The notes under the pieces: generated by a model
What the model saw: the letters and a program-made list of their open reading frames with translations, nothing else
Database searches by the model: none
Told to the model about the DNA's origin: nothing
Program-made: the position numbers and the translations under genes
Assembly (NCBI GenBank): GCA_958299035.1
Contig: CATQJL010000223.1
Coordinates: forward strand, 2,474,359-2,538,358
DNA length: 64,000 nucleotides
Direction of reading: 5' to 3'
DNA from: Cylicocyclus nassatus
Taxonomy: Eukaryota; Nematoda; Chromadorea; Rhabditida; Strongylidae
Shown: in pieces, positions 1-12,000 of the stretch
Layout: each line of letters begins with the position of its first letter
How positions within the stretch are numbered: the stretch's first letter is position 1

Positions 1-256
1 AAAGCGTTCGGGTGAGCTCGAATAAGACCTACAATGCTTACTGGGTGGTTTGGTCAAGCTTGCACACTTCTGTGTAACGATTATCATGATTTTGCGACTC
101 AAAATGCACGAAAATTTAGGTTTAGAAAAGCTCATAACTTTTTTCAGAACAACGCCTCGCAGATATAGAAGGTATATCGGAGATCAGCTTTATAAGCTCT
201 TTCCACAGGTATAGATCTCCTTCCGAATCGCCACTTCGACTAAGTGAACTTCCCGT

Positions 257-997
257 CAGTGGACGAATTTGAATTTGAGCAGGAGCAAACGGCTAGCGTC
301 AGAGCGCGGCAGACGCCGCCCCGGTCAAAGCGTGCGCATATGCATTTCTCTCCGTGTTTCTTTGTCGTTACTTGTATTGCGACAATGTGTCATATTAGAT
401 TCGAGATTTTGCTACCGGTGATCGTTATTTCATGCTGTTATTATCGTTTGCCTTATATTTTTTCCAGGTGAAGCGCGAAATACGACGCAGTAAAGACTAG
501 GGGCTAGAAATTCACTTCCTCACAGAGAAGGGAAGCGCTAAACAAACAAACATACGCTTACGTGCAATTAAGGATATACATATGGCACGGATATTGCCAC
601 ACAGAACAAATATGCATCATCCAAGAAACTCACCAACACTTCTTGAAAAGATTCAGGCCTGAAAAAAGTATGAAGAGCACACCCAATTGAGAATTTGATT
701 CACAATTCGCGAAAGCAACGCTTGTGCATGTTCCTGTACACCGGAAAAGGCGATAAGCGACATCCCATCAAGAATTACCTGAAAAAATGTGAGGCAAACG
801 ATATTAACAGCATGAAACAACGATCACCGGTAGCAAAATCTCGAATCTAATATGACACATTACCGCAATAAGAATAACAACAAAGAAACATGAAGAAAAA
901 TGAAAATACAGCGTATGCGCACACTTTGACTGGGGCGGCGTCTGCCGCGCTCCGACGCTGCCCGTTTGCTCCTGCTCAAATTCAAATTCGTCCACTG
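257..997. repeat. inverted duplication of an exon-like segment
   Basis: Arms at about 257-470 and 779-997 are reverse complements with scattered mismatches, separated by about 310 bp. Each arm can be read as a short acidic peptide (DEFEFEQEQT, then ARQTPP) and ends at its inner side in a pyrimidine-rich stretch that looks like a splice acceptor (TTTTTTCCAG on the left). It may be a foldback element or an inverted copy of a host exon plus intron. No wider gene is visible around it, so no CDS is called. Confidence 0.6.
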
Positions 998-1000
998 AGT

Positions 1001-1970
1001 GTCTAGTGGGGGGGAGGACGACTATAACTGTTAGACCTTTCTTTGTTGTGTTGATTTGTGTTGTTGATTAGATTTTGGTGTTCTGTTGAATGTAATATGA
1101 ATGTAATATGCCTAGGAATTTCCTACGCAATAAATAATAATAATATCCTACTAGCAAGTGACCTAGTTTGGACTATAGCAAGCAGCCAAGAATCGTCCAC
1201 TCAATGTGTCTATCTCCCATCCACTCCTTTTGTGCATATCGCTCATCGCAAGTCCCTACATGAAAACGTGCCTCAGCTTATTAAAGGACGCAACGTTGTG
1301 TTATTTTGAGCATCTAACTTCCTCTCGCGCGTCGCTACAACACAAACTTTTCGCTGGTGAGCCCTTTTTATACTCTCATTCTGCGAGGGTTTTTTATCAC
1401 CTCTCCAAAAACATATTGTTGCGAACATCACAGACGCCATTTAGATTTCCGTCCAACAGACGCCAAATGACATCAGCTTACTAAATAGTTACCGCCACTT
1501 GCTGAAGCAGGCAATCGCTTAGTCTGGCGCCTACCTCTGGCGCCTACCAAAGGTTTAACCGCGTGCCAAGTTCTTGTTTAAGTATCTCCGATCTTTGACG
1601 TCATACTTTCCGGTTTTTTCCTATCTCTCCTTTTTATCGATGCTTAGCTGAACTTGCTAAAGCTTCTGAGATGTGTATGAGAGATTTGTATTACTTTTGT
1701 GTATTGCTTCTCTTCTCGCTTCGACCTTTGGCTGTCGATGTTTGTTCGCGAAGCACTTCAGTTTGACCCGTACTTTCACTCGAGATGTTCTTTTCAATAT
1801 CAGTTTTGATGTTCGTGTATTGACCATTTGAAAGTCGGTTATTTTACGGGTTTTCCTCCCTTTTTTTGTACCTTTGCCATTTTCAGCTTTTCTCAGCCTA
1901 AGAATCATATTCTTCTTTTCACTCATACATACAAAAGAGTAGGTCATGAGTCACCGTTTAGATAGACTCC
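1001..1970. other. no recognisable feature
   Basis: AT-rich sequence without a convincing exon, RNA gene or repeat boundary. The short reading frames on both strands have no family resemblance and no good splice context. Around 1525-1555 there are two copies of GGCGCCTACC, which resembles the ends of the GGTGCCAGAG repeats elsewhere in the window. Confidence 0.4.
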
Positions 1971-2116
1971 AGACTAAGCGACTATTTTGTTCAGCTGCAA
2001 AAGGGCGCGAATTAACGTTAATTCTGCGCGGGACCTACAGCTGAAGCAGGCCTAGATTAGCAGCAGACATTATTTCTGTGCGCCTTTTGCAGCTGAACAA
2101 AATAGTCGCTTAGTCT
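1971..2116. repeat. short foldback element (AGACTAAGCG ends)
   Basis: AGACTAAGCGACTATTTTG at 1971 is matched in reverse complement just before 2116, with TTCAGCTGCAAAAGG also mirrored. The middle (ATTCTGCGCGGGACCT, GCTGAAGCAGGCC) recurs at about 4880-4925 and, inverted, near 10950-11010, so this belongs to a dispersed family. Confidence 0.7.
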
Positions 2117-2238
2117 GGCGCCGACCTTAGGCACCCGCCATAATTGATCCTCTTGATTCGCTTAGTCCACTTGATCCGCTTCGTGCAAAACGCGGGCACT
2201 CAGCAGTCGTCATTTGGCGCCGGGCATAGCGGATTTGC

Positions 2239-2553
2239 TTAAAGGCAGTAGACAGGCAAAATGGACCCCTGTCAGATTTTGGTAGTTTCGGGTAGTGGAC
2301 CCCCCAATTACACCGTAGCCCCAACCCCAACTTCCAGTTGATGCGCTAAGTCCTGAAAAAAGCGCTTCAAACTTCCACCAATAACGCCCACTCAATGGAA
2401 GTGGGCGGGGCTGGTGGAGTTTTGAAGCGCTTTTTTCAGGACTTAGCGCATGAATTGGAATGTGGGGTTGGGGCTACGGTGTACTTGGGGGGTCCACTAC
2501 CCGAAACTACCAAAATCTGACAGGGGTCCATTTTGCCTGTCCGCTGCCTTTAA
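2239..2553. mobile_element. AGGCAG-end TTAA foldback element, copy 1
   Basis: TTAAAGGCAGTAGACAGGC at the left is mirrored by GCCTGTCCGCTGCCTTTAA at the right, with about 140-bp arms meeting near 2395. TTAA lies at both outer edges. It shares its interior with the decayed copy at 30853-31151. It was inserted into the older 2130-3202 element, whose paralogue at 18081 still has an empty TTAA. Confidence 0.8.
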
Positions 2554-3084
2554 AGGCAGCGTGCACCCAAAATTTCATCTTCGATGTTTTTGTCATTCGG
2601 CCCTTCCGTGCCGCTGATTACAGTTATGTCATTGAAATCCTCCAAAAGTCCCAAAAAACTCCGATTTCCGGGGACCCTCTCCTCAGGGGCGGACGAGTTT
2701 CGAAGTGCTCGTCCCCGTCGGTATGCCAGCAGCTGCAACAGCATGACAGCCTGCAGTTGCAACTGCAACTGCATACGCTGTCGTGGGTCGCCTGAAGGAG
2801 GCGCACCGCAAAAAGCAACTGCACTGTTGCAACTGCAGTTGCAGATGCAACAGCATTGCAACAGCAACATCAGCGGCAACTGAAGTTTACGCTGTCGTGG
2901 ATTCGTCCGGAGGAGGCGGAGTGAAAGATGGGGCGGAATGAAAGAAATTCGAGGGGGTTTTCTCGGCTCAGAAGCAACATTGGGAGACCGGACCAACGCA
3001 GTTGGTCTTCTTCTGGGCCCAGTATATAGTATAAAAGATCTAGGAAATTCTGTAACTTAGATTTTGGGTGTACGCTGCCTTTAA
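2550..3084. mobile_element. AGGCAG-end TTAA element, copy 2, CAG-rich inside
   Basis: TTAAAGGCAGCGTGCACCC at the left matches GGGTGTACGCTGCCTTTAA at the right. It abuts copy 1 and uses the same TTAA. Unlike copy 1 its interior is not a full-length hairpin; it contains a tract of CAG/CTG and TTGCAACTG repeats at about 2705-2885. Confidence 0.8.
2705..2885. repeat. degenerate CAG/TTGCAACTG simple repeat
   Basis: Hexamer-like units (CAGTTG, CAACTG, CAACAG) recur through about 180 bp and can pair with each other. The reading frames here are rich in Gln, Leu, Cys and Asn on both strands, as a simple repeat predicts, so they are not called as genes. Confidence 0.7.
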
Positions 3085-3597
3085 CCATACGAAACTCCTT
3101 TTTACCTACGCGGCGCCAAATGACGATGCTGAGTGCGCGCGTTTTGCACGAAGCGGATCAAGTGGACTAAGCGGATCAAGAGGATCAAGTATGGCGGGTG
3201 CCTTACCTGCAGGAGCGAATAAAGCGATGCAGCAGGGATTTTGGTTAAAAACGCGCTATCTTTAGTTTCAAAAAATGCAAAGACGGATTGGCAAGTGGAC
3301 CCTATTTTGTATTTAAATGGAACCATTTAGATACAAAATAGAGTACAAAATCATGACTTATAATAAGCCGCTTATTTGTCGGTCTGTAAGTCTGTCTGTT
3401 ACGAAAATACAGTGACGAATGATTTACAATACTTTGCATGTGAGTTCTGATATTGAGTATGGTTCATTTTTAATCAAGGCTCTCTCACCGCAGTCAACCT
3501 GGCAATAATCTAAAAGAAAGCCTTCACATCGTAAGCTTACCATCGTTTCTTGATGGCTAGTGCGAGCCTCTGCGAAGCAGAGGTGAAGTACTGGTAA

Positions 3598-3761
3598 GGC
3601 TCCCGCCAGAGTGCCGAAGTTATGCCAACGCTACGCCAGCGTCTTGATCGATACACTTGTATTTCGTTGGGGCGGGGCTAGCTGACGTCCCCAACGAAAT
3701 ACACGTGTATCGATCGAAATGCTGGCGTAGCGCTGGCATAACTTCGGCACTGGCGGGAGCC
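3598..3761. mobile_element. 164-bp Harbinger-like MITE
   Basis: A near-perfect hairpin: GGCTCCCGCCAGAGTGCCG at the left is complementary to the right end, with about 70-bp arms and a GC-rich loop around GGGGCGGGGCTAGCTGACG. A 3-bp TAA lies on each side (3595-3597 and 3762-3764), the size and base content expected of PIF/Harbinger insertions. No coding sequence. Confidence 0.75.
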
Positions 3762-4023
3762 TAACGAAATAAATGCAAATAAAAAAACCATTTTACTTTT
3801 CGTTTTGAGAAGATGACTACAAGAAGTATCCACCTAAACTTATTCAGGTAAAACATAATGCCAACTCCCGTGCTGCATATAGACACGTGAATTTGGACTT
3901 TTGATTTGCACCTTGCGCAAGTGCACAGAAATGAGCTACTTCGCTAATTCGATATCATTATGATGATATACCGGAATCGCCGTGAAAATAAACCTCACTG
4001 TACGACTGCAGCGAAATGATATT

Positions 4024-4635
4024 TTAACACCTTGACGACCGCGCCATTTTGGGCGAAACTCACACTAACGTCCTTCGCGCATTTGGCCCGTGCATACGCG
4101 CGGATGCACGAAAACATTATGTGGGAGTCTTTTTGACACTCAATCATAAAACATGCGAACTTTGTTCAGCCATACAGGTACATCACAGAGCCTTATCAGG
4201 ACTTACACAAACCAAGGTTTTTGCATCGATTTTCCCTCCAATAAACCATGCAGTGGCTATATCTGAGAAATCCTTCTTCGAGAAAAGCGTTGTAATACCA
4301 GGTGTTTTTTGCCTTATTCATCCTTGTTTGCTTTCAAAACAGCTACACAGGGTTTCCACCTTCTCGGAAAAACGTAACTGCCATGTATTTACCACATCAA
4401 AAACGAACATACTACCCAATTTTGCGGCTAAAACTTCTGAACAGCTGCCGCGATGCCCTGTGTTCTGTAAGACAATCAAGGCACCAATAGTGTTACTGCT
4501 TACTGCATGAAAGTTACCTCAAAGCTTTTCGTTTACACTCAAAAAACTGGCGTGCATATGCGCGGATGCATGAAAATGCTAAACGGGAGTCAGGGCGTGC
4601 ATACGCGCGGATACACAAGGTCGTCAACGTGTTAA
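4024..4635. mobile_element. piggyBac-like MITE, copy 1 (TTAACAC..TTGACGACC ends)
   Basis: It begins TTAACACCTTGACGACC and ends with the complement of TTAACACGTTGACGACC, so TTAA is at both edges. A sub-terminal motif GTGCATACGCGCGGATGCA is repeated near both ends. A full second copy is at 21192-21798 and a deleted one at 18749-18993. The TTAA target suggests piggyBac; no transposase is present. Confidence 0.75.
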
Positions 4636-4807
4636 GGTTGTGGAGAAAAGCGAACTCTGTAATTAGAAAGTTTTACATTCTCTATGATAGTAATGGAGAA
4701 GAAAATACTTTGTACGGATTGAGGTTGTACAAAATAGTCGAAAATAAAGTCTTTAAAGTAAAGAGCTCTGTTTGTTTGGAGCAGCCGATGGAAATTGGGT
4801 GTACACC

Positions 4808-5146
4808 ATAGGTATGTTAGGTGCCAGAGTAAGCGCGAATATTTTGTTCAGCTTCGCTCAGCCGCAAAAGGCGCGCAGAATTAAAGTTGATTCTGCGCGG
4901 GACCTGCAGCTGAAGCAGGCCTTGGCAGCAGTAGGGAGGAGGGCAAGCGTTAAGACGACAAAACGTGCAAAATGCAAGCGACGTAAATCCCGTAACTCAA
5001 TTTTCATTGGCGTCGGGTAATGTATCGGCCCCGACCCCCACCTCCCTGTTTTTGGCGGAGGAGACGTTTTGCGCGGGGAGCTCTTTGGGGTCCAAAAAAA
5101 ATGGGTTTGTTGCCTAACGCCCTACACCCTCTGGCACCTACCATAC
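4808..5146. repeat. TAGGTGCCAGAG-end repeat
   Basis: GTTAGGTGCCAGAGTAAGCG near 4815 pairs with CTCTGGCACCTACCATAC ending at 5146. The left part (AATATTTTGTTCAGCTTCG, GCGCGCAGAATTA) is shared with 10505-11045 and in part with 1971-2116. The frames within it (for example 5004-5213, minus) are low-complexity and are not called. Confidence 0.6.
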
Positions 5147-5770
5147 GTCCTAGAGCTGCCGGGAGCTGTAAATTGCTCAGTACCAGTTTTGATCGCGCAG
5201 CTTTCCAACTCACCTGAAAATATTCTAAATTTGGTTCTTGTTTGGATGTATTCTGCTTAGTCTATATCTGGGTTAGGCTCGTATTGAACTTTACGCAGCT
5301 AAACAAATACCTCGGGGAACTAGCATTATTATTCAGCTTTATGTCCTTTTCAGTTGCTGAATAATCGATCATACTTGTTCCAAACATTCTTATCAGGTAA
5401 AGTGGAGTACGAAGAAGGGCACATTCAGAACTTTTGATTTGAAGGCAACACGTTACTAATGGAAAAAAAGACTCTCACAAGCATATTGTGCTGTGAAGTC
5501 CTCACCTTTACAAACGTCGCACTCCAGCTGCTAAAACAAAGGTGAACAAATGCGCACTGCGTGGGCACTGCTCAAGAGTGAAGCAGATTATTTCCATACT
5601 TCTCATATATACTTCTGCAACTTATTCGAATCCGTTTCTTGAATGATTATTATATTATGTTTCCATTGTTATTCATCGTCTTTTGAGTTTCTCACGTACG
5701 TCTTATTCTCAGCTGATTCGTTGTAGGTGGCGGTGCATGTAGCGTAGAACACTCTGACGATTGTTTGTAT
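5147..5770 (+). promoter_or_regulatory. upstream region of clip-1; possible trans-splice acceptor
   Basis: About 620 bp between the last upstream repeat and the first clip-1 ATG, with no repeat that I recognise. TTATTCTCAG ending at 5712 and TTCGTTGTAG ending near 5726 look like acceptors with no upstream exon, so either could receive a spliced leader as is common in nematodes. That is inference; no core promoter motif can be assigned. Confidence 0.3.
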
Positions 5771-8700
5771 ATGATGGCGTCGAGATCACAACTTGTCAGA
5801 TCAGACAGTAAAGAATCTGTACTATCGCTAACATCTTGTGTTAGTGGCGTTGGGAACTGGCAGGTAAGATTATTTGAGTACTAGAAATCGTAGTCTCATT
5901 GATGGTTAGATTTGCCTTTTGAAACATTTTTGCAACTTATTAACTTTTGTGAAATTACTTGCATTTTTGACTTTGCTAAGCGCCAGAAATATACAAATTA
6001 CAGCATCCACCTTGTTTGAATAGAAGTATTGATCGTCACTTTGGATTTGGAAGAGTACAAAGAAAAAGTAGTTTGATAGGAGTAAAGGTCAAAAGTGTAT
6101 CCTCTTGCAACTTTTTCGTGCCAGAAACTTTTTTGGTGATATAGTGCTAGAATAGGGTGACTAACTGGCGTTTATACTCAGGTAGGTGACCGTGCACGAA
6201 TTGATCAGCGCAGCGGAACGGTGGCTTATGTTGGCCCTACCAAATTTGCACCGGGTGAATGGATTGGTCTCATACTGGACGAACCTACTGGGAAAAATGA
6301 TGGCTCCGTACAAGGATATCGATATTTCACTGTAAGTTCGTAAATTCTTCGTCCTATCGATTTCTATGTATTTTTACATTTTTTCTTTCCGTTTTGCTGC
6401 TACTGCTTGTGTTTCATAAAAAGATATGATTGATAGAGAAGATAGCTTGTCTTTTACAGTGTAAAGACACTCTACATGCAAACTTATGCATTTGCGGAGG
6501 ATGATTACACATCTCAAAGAATCAAAACATATGTTGTACATTTGATGCGCGCAGTGGGTCATACTGTTCTCATTCTTCTTTGCGAAGCGCTCGATAAATT
6601 AGATAATGCTGATTTTCGTTTTGCTCTTATAGCCTTGATATTGATATTTTCTTTACACAAACGGCAATACGACCCACGATGGGTCGTACGTGCACTGCCC
6701 TTTCGGACAATACGACCCACCGGTGGATTGTGTGCTTTCTGAAGCTTTTGATTTTTGCTATTCTACAATGAGACTTTTTGGGTAAACTGTATAAACGTCT
6801 GCTTACATCTTTTGAATACTTACCGAAAGAGAAACGCTTCGAACCATAGGACCGTCAGTGGCCAGAAAATATTATGCAAACTCATTATTGCGGAATATGC
6901 TCTGGTCCGAAATGGAGTCACCGAAAAATCGGCCTTTCGTGAATATATTAACTCAAAAAGGACCGCTTCAAATCTTTTATTTATGAAGAAACAAAGTATT
7001 TGAAAGTCCTTCTGTGGCCGTATTCATCAACGAACCCAGTGGGTTCCAGAACCCACTGGATAAGATCGGTATTCGCAAGTGCCCCTCTGAGTTCGTCAAC
7101 CCATGACGTCACCAATGTGCCTCTCTAGTCGGTGTACTATTTTCCTCATTTTCCCACGCACACGGATTGCGCTAAACCAAAAGCGTCAGCACGCTTGCCA
7201 CGCTTTCGAGAACTCCCTGAAAACGGGTCGCGAAATTTTTAAAAGTTACCTACATGGGTTATGAAATTGTGCAAATGACTTCTGCACTTGTAAATAATTG
7301 AAATATTTTAAAATTTCTTAAAAATTCGTTTTATCCTTATAAAAAACTAGTTGACTTACTCGGCTCCGCCCGGCCCTGTCATTATTATATTCGTACAGCA
7401 TGCTCAATTACCCCACTGTCCCAACTCCCAGCCCCGTAGCTCAAATTTTGCAAAAAATTGATAAAATCGATATCGATCGATGACGAAAAGTAGCCTATGA
7501 CACCCGCCCGGTCCCGAAGTGTACGTATGCAAAGTTTGGTCCGGATCGGTGGAGTGCGTGGCTGACACCACCCACCTTCATCGGAAAGAAATTTTTGTCC
7601 CCCCCCCCCCCCCGATCCGAATTCTGGGTACGCCGCCGCAGCCTATATAAGGCTCCCTCTTTAGCCGCAGCAGTATCTGAAAAATACCGAGATAGTATGC
7701 ACAAACATCAGAAAATGCATAGGTGTTCACGCTTTCACCAAAAATTTCCGCAACATCTTGTTTGCGCCTTTCAAAGATTGCCAAATTGTGACTGGCATCA
7801 AGTTTGCTAGTCCTACATCTTAGTGGAATATCTTATCAAAGTTTATCCAACAAAATTCCTGTCAGTCATAATAAATATGGAAAGTGTTATTAATGTATAT
7901 GTGTTGCAAGGAGTAACCGTCCCTGCTTATATAAACCCACACAATATTCAGCAAAAGGGCTGGTTTCGCATGTAACCTACTGAGGAATTTGCACCATGCT
8001 TGAGTTCGCCAACCCAGCGCTCAGTGGGTTCCGGAACCCACAAGAACTGGGTAGTTTGTTTCGTGAATACCGGTATTCTTGACTTTTGGGTTCGTTCGTG
8101 AATACCGGTTAAGTGGCCTTTTGTGGTTCCGGAACCCACTGGGTAGGTTTAAAGGCAGCGGCTGGCAGAATGGCGATTTTGGGATATTCATTATTCTCGA
8201 TTCTCCTGGATGAGCTAAGTCCAAGACTGCGCTTTGCGGCTTCAAAAGATATCAATGACCCGCTTTTCCAGACGTGAAAAGCGCTATTTGAGGGCGGACC
8301 GCGTAATTGCCTTCTAGAGCGCGATTGGCTCGTGGGTACGGTGGATACAGTATCTCCACTCACGAGCCAATCGCGCTATAGAGGGCAATTACGCGGTCCG
8401 CCCTCAAACAGCGTTTCACGTCTGGAAAAGCAGGTTATTGATATCTTTTGAAGCTGCAAAAGCACAATATTGGACTTAGCTCATCCAGGAGAGCTGAGAA
8501 CGATGAATATCCCAAGGTTGTCATTCTGCCGAGCCGCTGTCTTTAACTCACTGGGTTCCGGAACCCAACAGTTTCTTGAATACCGATTTTGTGGGTTGAG
8601 CCTACCCAATGGGTTGGAACCCACTGGGTTCGTTGATGAATACAGCTACTGAATAGACTCATAGCCTTGCGTTTAAAATTGTAACTGATTGTTGAGGCAT

Positions 8701-9058
8701 TTGTTTACCCGAAGGGTATTGTGAACCTAGTGATTCTCAGTTTTCTCAGTGCACTAATATCTTGCCATGAAAAATTTCATTCGATGAAACGACTGACAGG
8801 AATGTCGCTATCAACAAGAAGAAGGTGATGCAGATGTTTATGTAGCAGTTTTTGCGTTGGAAACCTCTTCTTCTTTGATTCTTTTCCTTGTCGAAAATTG
8901 CCATATTTTCGCCTTTATGTCTCTTTTCAGTGCAACCCCGATCACGGGTTGTTTTGTAAATCGAGCAAACTGGAGAGAATACTTCTTTCACCTTCACGAT
9001 ACAAGTCACCTGCCCCTGGTGAGGGTGAACCATTGAGTCCATATGCAGCTGAATATGG
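5771..9058 (+). CDS. clip-1: clip-1 exons 1-3: N-terminus and first CAP-Gly domain
   Basis: Exon 1 (5771-5863) encodes a 31-residue polar leader starting MMASRSQ. Exon 2 (6182-6331) carries most of CAP-Gly 1: VGDRARI, the glycine-rich turn, [11 protein letters not shown] and the GKNDGSV signature that binds C-terminal EEY/F tails of tubulin and EB1. Exon 3 (8931-9058) completes the fold (CNPDHGLF) and enters a Ser/Pro linker. The 2.6-kb intron between exons 2 and 3 splits the domain and is filled by the nested repeats at 7014-8650. In this domain FCKSS replaces the FVR or FAP seen after the fold in many CAP-Gly domains. Confidence 0.92.
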
Positions 9059-12000
9059 GTAAGCTAAAACGGTATGTTGCTAATGTTCTCATCATCTCTG
9101 CTTTAGGTATGATATAAATGATCGGGTGGTGGTTTCGGGTGGAAAGCAGGGTACAGTGAGATTTCTTGGTGAGACAGAATTCGCTCAGGGAATTTGGGCG
9201 GGTATTGAACTGGAACAACCACTAGGAAAGAATGATGGAAGTGTACAGGTTACTAGTTGAGTGTGACAGCTGCTAACGCTTTCTCCACTCTGTTTAGGGG
9301 AAAAGATACTTTACATGTAAAAGCCCTTATGGAGTCTTTGTTCCTGCCGCCAAAACGCAAAAGGCCCCTTCGCAAACCCCCGGCAAGATGAAGGTGCGAA
9401 GATATCTTGTCATTCCATTCTGGTCAATGTCGTTCAGGTTGTCCATACAAAGACCTCGCTACTTCGGCAGAACAGAAACTTCGGTGGAAGTCAGGAATCA
9501 CTGTCATCAATTGGACGATCGAGCGTGGCCTCGTCAAGATTTGGCGTTATGCGCAAGCCAGTAATGGTAAGTTTCGTAGTCTTGATTGCATTGAATCCAG
9601 CTATATCTGGATGCTTGGTTTCCAAGTAGGCCAAAATATGTCGATTTTTACGTGTTGAAGTTTTGAGTATTGCGGTTTCTATTCGTTTCGGCTGTACCGA
9701 TCGCACGACTTATTCAAAGTCCTTACGTTTTTATCGCAATCTCTACTCTTTCTTTTTTTTTTCGTTCAGAGTTGCCTGTGGGACAGTTTGACTCCTTCAA
9801 ATTCTGGAAATACAAAGTGCAGTGAATTTTGAATCTGTTTACGTCTGCGAATTCGATTTACGTCTAAGCAGCTTCAGGCATACCCTGTGGAGACGAGACT
9901 TGGTCTCTGTGTCAAGCTAGTTGGCTCCGGTTAGGCCCTATTGCGGGGGCTCGGCATGTGTTGCCTAGGGGTATGATGCAATTCCCTTTATGGGATCGTT
10001 CAGACCGCGCACAAAGGCGCAGGAAGGCGCATGAAGGCGCACGAAGGCGCACAAAGGCTCCGTATGTTTGTCTTCATTGATCGAATTGAAAAACAAGCCT
10101 TCGTGCGCCTTTGTGCGCCTTCATGCGCCTTCGTGCGGCCTTGTGCGCCTTTGTGCGCGGTCTGAACGATCCCTATGAAGAACAGTCCTCCAGGCGACCG
10201 GCGCGTCCTCGTTTCCTCGGCTTGGCTATCGAGCTAATCGGACCGCACTCCTTGTAACAACTCGAAACTCATTTGAGCGAAGCTGGGCCACCCTATATAG
10301 CAGCCGAGAAGATGAAGGCGCCTTGATCGCGTGGTCCTAGCGCGAAACAGCCGAGACATAGGTAGGTGCCAGAGGGGTAGAGGAACGAACGCCTCAATTA
10401 GGCATCGCCTCCGCGGGCTGCTGGTCCTTTCGTCCTACTGTTGTGCATCGTGTTGGGACCAGTGGTCCGCGGAGGCGGTGCCTAATTGAGGTGTTCGTTC
10501 CCCCACCCGTGCCAGAGTAAGCGAATATTTTGTTCAGCTTCGTTCAGCTGCAAAAGGCGCGCAGAATTACTGTCTGCTGCTTAAAGGCAGTGTCCAAGCA
10601 AAAAGTCGATTTCGAGATTATGTGCTTGCCTGGGCCTATTCGCTATGCTGAATCCGAAAATCACCACGGAGAGCGCGAAAACGGTGAAAAAAGGCCCTAA
10701 GGCAATAAGGAAATTGCAGATGGCCGGGGCCGTTCACACCGTGACGTCACTCTCCCAGGCTTTAGGAGCGATATTCTCGTCCGATTTTATGTCATGCATT
10801 TCGCAGTTGGATGGTGGTGATGTTAGGGTGACTAGCGAAAGCGAGAAGATCGCTCCTGAAGCTAGGAGTGTGACGCCACCGCGTGAACAGCCCCGCCCAC
10901 CTGCAGTTTCCCTCCTCCGTTAGAACCTCCTTGAACACTGCCTTTAATGTCTAGGCCTACTTCAGCTGCAGGTCTTAGCGTTAATTCTGCGCGCCTCAGC
11001 TGAACGAAGCTGAGAAAAATATTCGCTTACTCTGACACTTACCATAGTAGAACCATCAAGACACCAGATGACACATACCGACTATAAAGGACTAGATAAA
11101 CACAATAGGGAACAACAGAATTACCAGCTCGGCGTTACAGCTCAGTCTGAAATACGCTGTTTTTTTTTTTGTTAATTGTGTTGCAGATTTCTGTTTTGCT
11201 TCGTAGGTATTGTCGAATTCTCGACGCCTATCCATGTTCCAAGAAAAAAAAAGGACAGTGAATGTCATTTCTCTCCATATCTTCTCAAATGTGGTGCAGA
11301 TTATCTCAAGCCCCACATCTGCGTTTTGATACTCATATCCGCCACATCTGAGCCTTAACTACAGTATTAGTTACTCTATTTGAATTTAAAATTTTATGCG
11401 TATCTTTCATGCACGTAAAGATTCTGTTTTCCCACTTTTCATCAAGAAGTATAACATTCCAGCCTCCCAATCATTCGCACTCAGTCGCAGGACAAAATGC
11501 CACAATCAAAGCACTACAGGTGCGTGCTATGCTTTCTTGTCATCAACTCTGCTGTCCTTGATAATTTCTAACCTAGTTCTAATGTGATTGACATCTTTCA
11601 TCGTTGTTGAGCATTTAACAATTAGGATGCTTTACAAGAAAAGGAGAAGCATTTGGAGCAGCTGATGCGAGAAAGAGATATGGAACGTTCCGAATATGGT
11701 CAGTTGCCTGGCCAGGACTCGGAGAAGGTGAGCTACCTTAGTTTTTGCTCCCTCTCTTTCTCTTTGTCTTTCCTTTCATTGGTCCATTTTATTAGTTTTT
11801 CTTTAAGATAGCCAAACTGGAGTCTGAAAAGAAAGCATTGAAAAGTGAGCTGCTTGCGAAGGAGAAAATGATTGAAGACTTGAATTTTCGACTGGAGGAG
11901 GAAACCATCTCAAAAGATTTCCAGATAGAAGAACTGCAGAAAAAGCTCACCTCCGCACCAGTGGTTGGTTTCGAGCAAAGTGGTTGTGATGATTATTGCA

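Larger units (their letters stand above)
2130..3202. mobile_element. Harbinger-like foldback carrying two nested TTAA elements
   Basis: The outer arms (about 2130-2232 and 3104-3202) begin and end with GGCACCCGCCAT or its complement and are flanked by a 3-bp TTA duplication (2127-2129 and 3203-3205), as in PIF/Harbinger elements. Each arm carries a degenerate 9-bp repeat GATCCGCTT. A second copy without the inserts lies at 17953-18195. The class is inferred from the target-site size; there is no transposase. Confidence 0.65.
7014..8650. mobile_element. foldback with GTGGCCGTATTCATCAACG ends, nested inserts
   Basis: The left end GTGGCCGTATTCATCAACG (7014) is mirrored by CGTTGATGAATAC at about 8630. 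Inside each end are repeated palindromes built from GAACCCACTGGGTTC and GGTTCCGGAACC. It sits in clip-1 intron 2. A Helitron-like fragment (about 7360-7545), a poly-C element and an AGGCAG element (8149-8546) interrupt it. A relative with the same outer 17 bp lies at 59256-60907. Confidence 0.65.

Noticed and set aside
2550..2996. 148-codon minus-strand frame rich in Gln, Leu and Cys
   Set aside because: It covers the CAG/TTGCAACTG simple repeat inside an AGGCAG element; both strands give open frames there.
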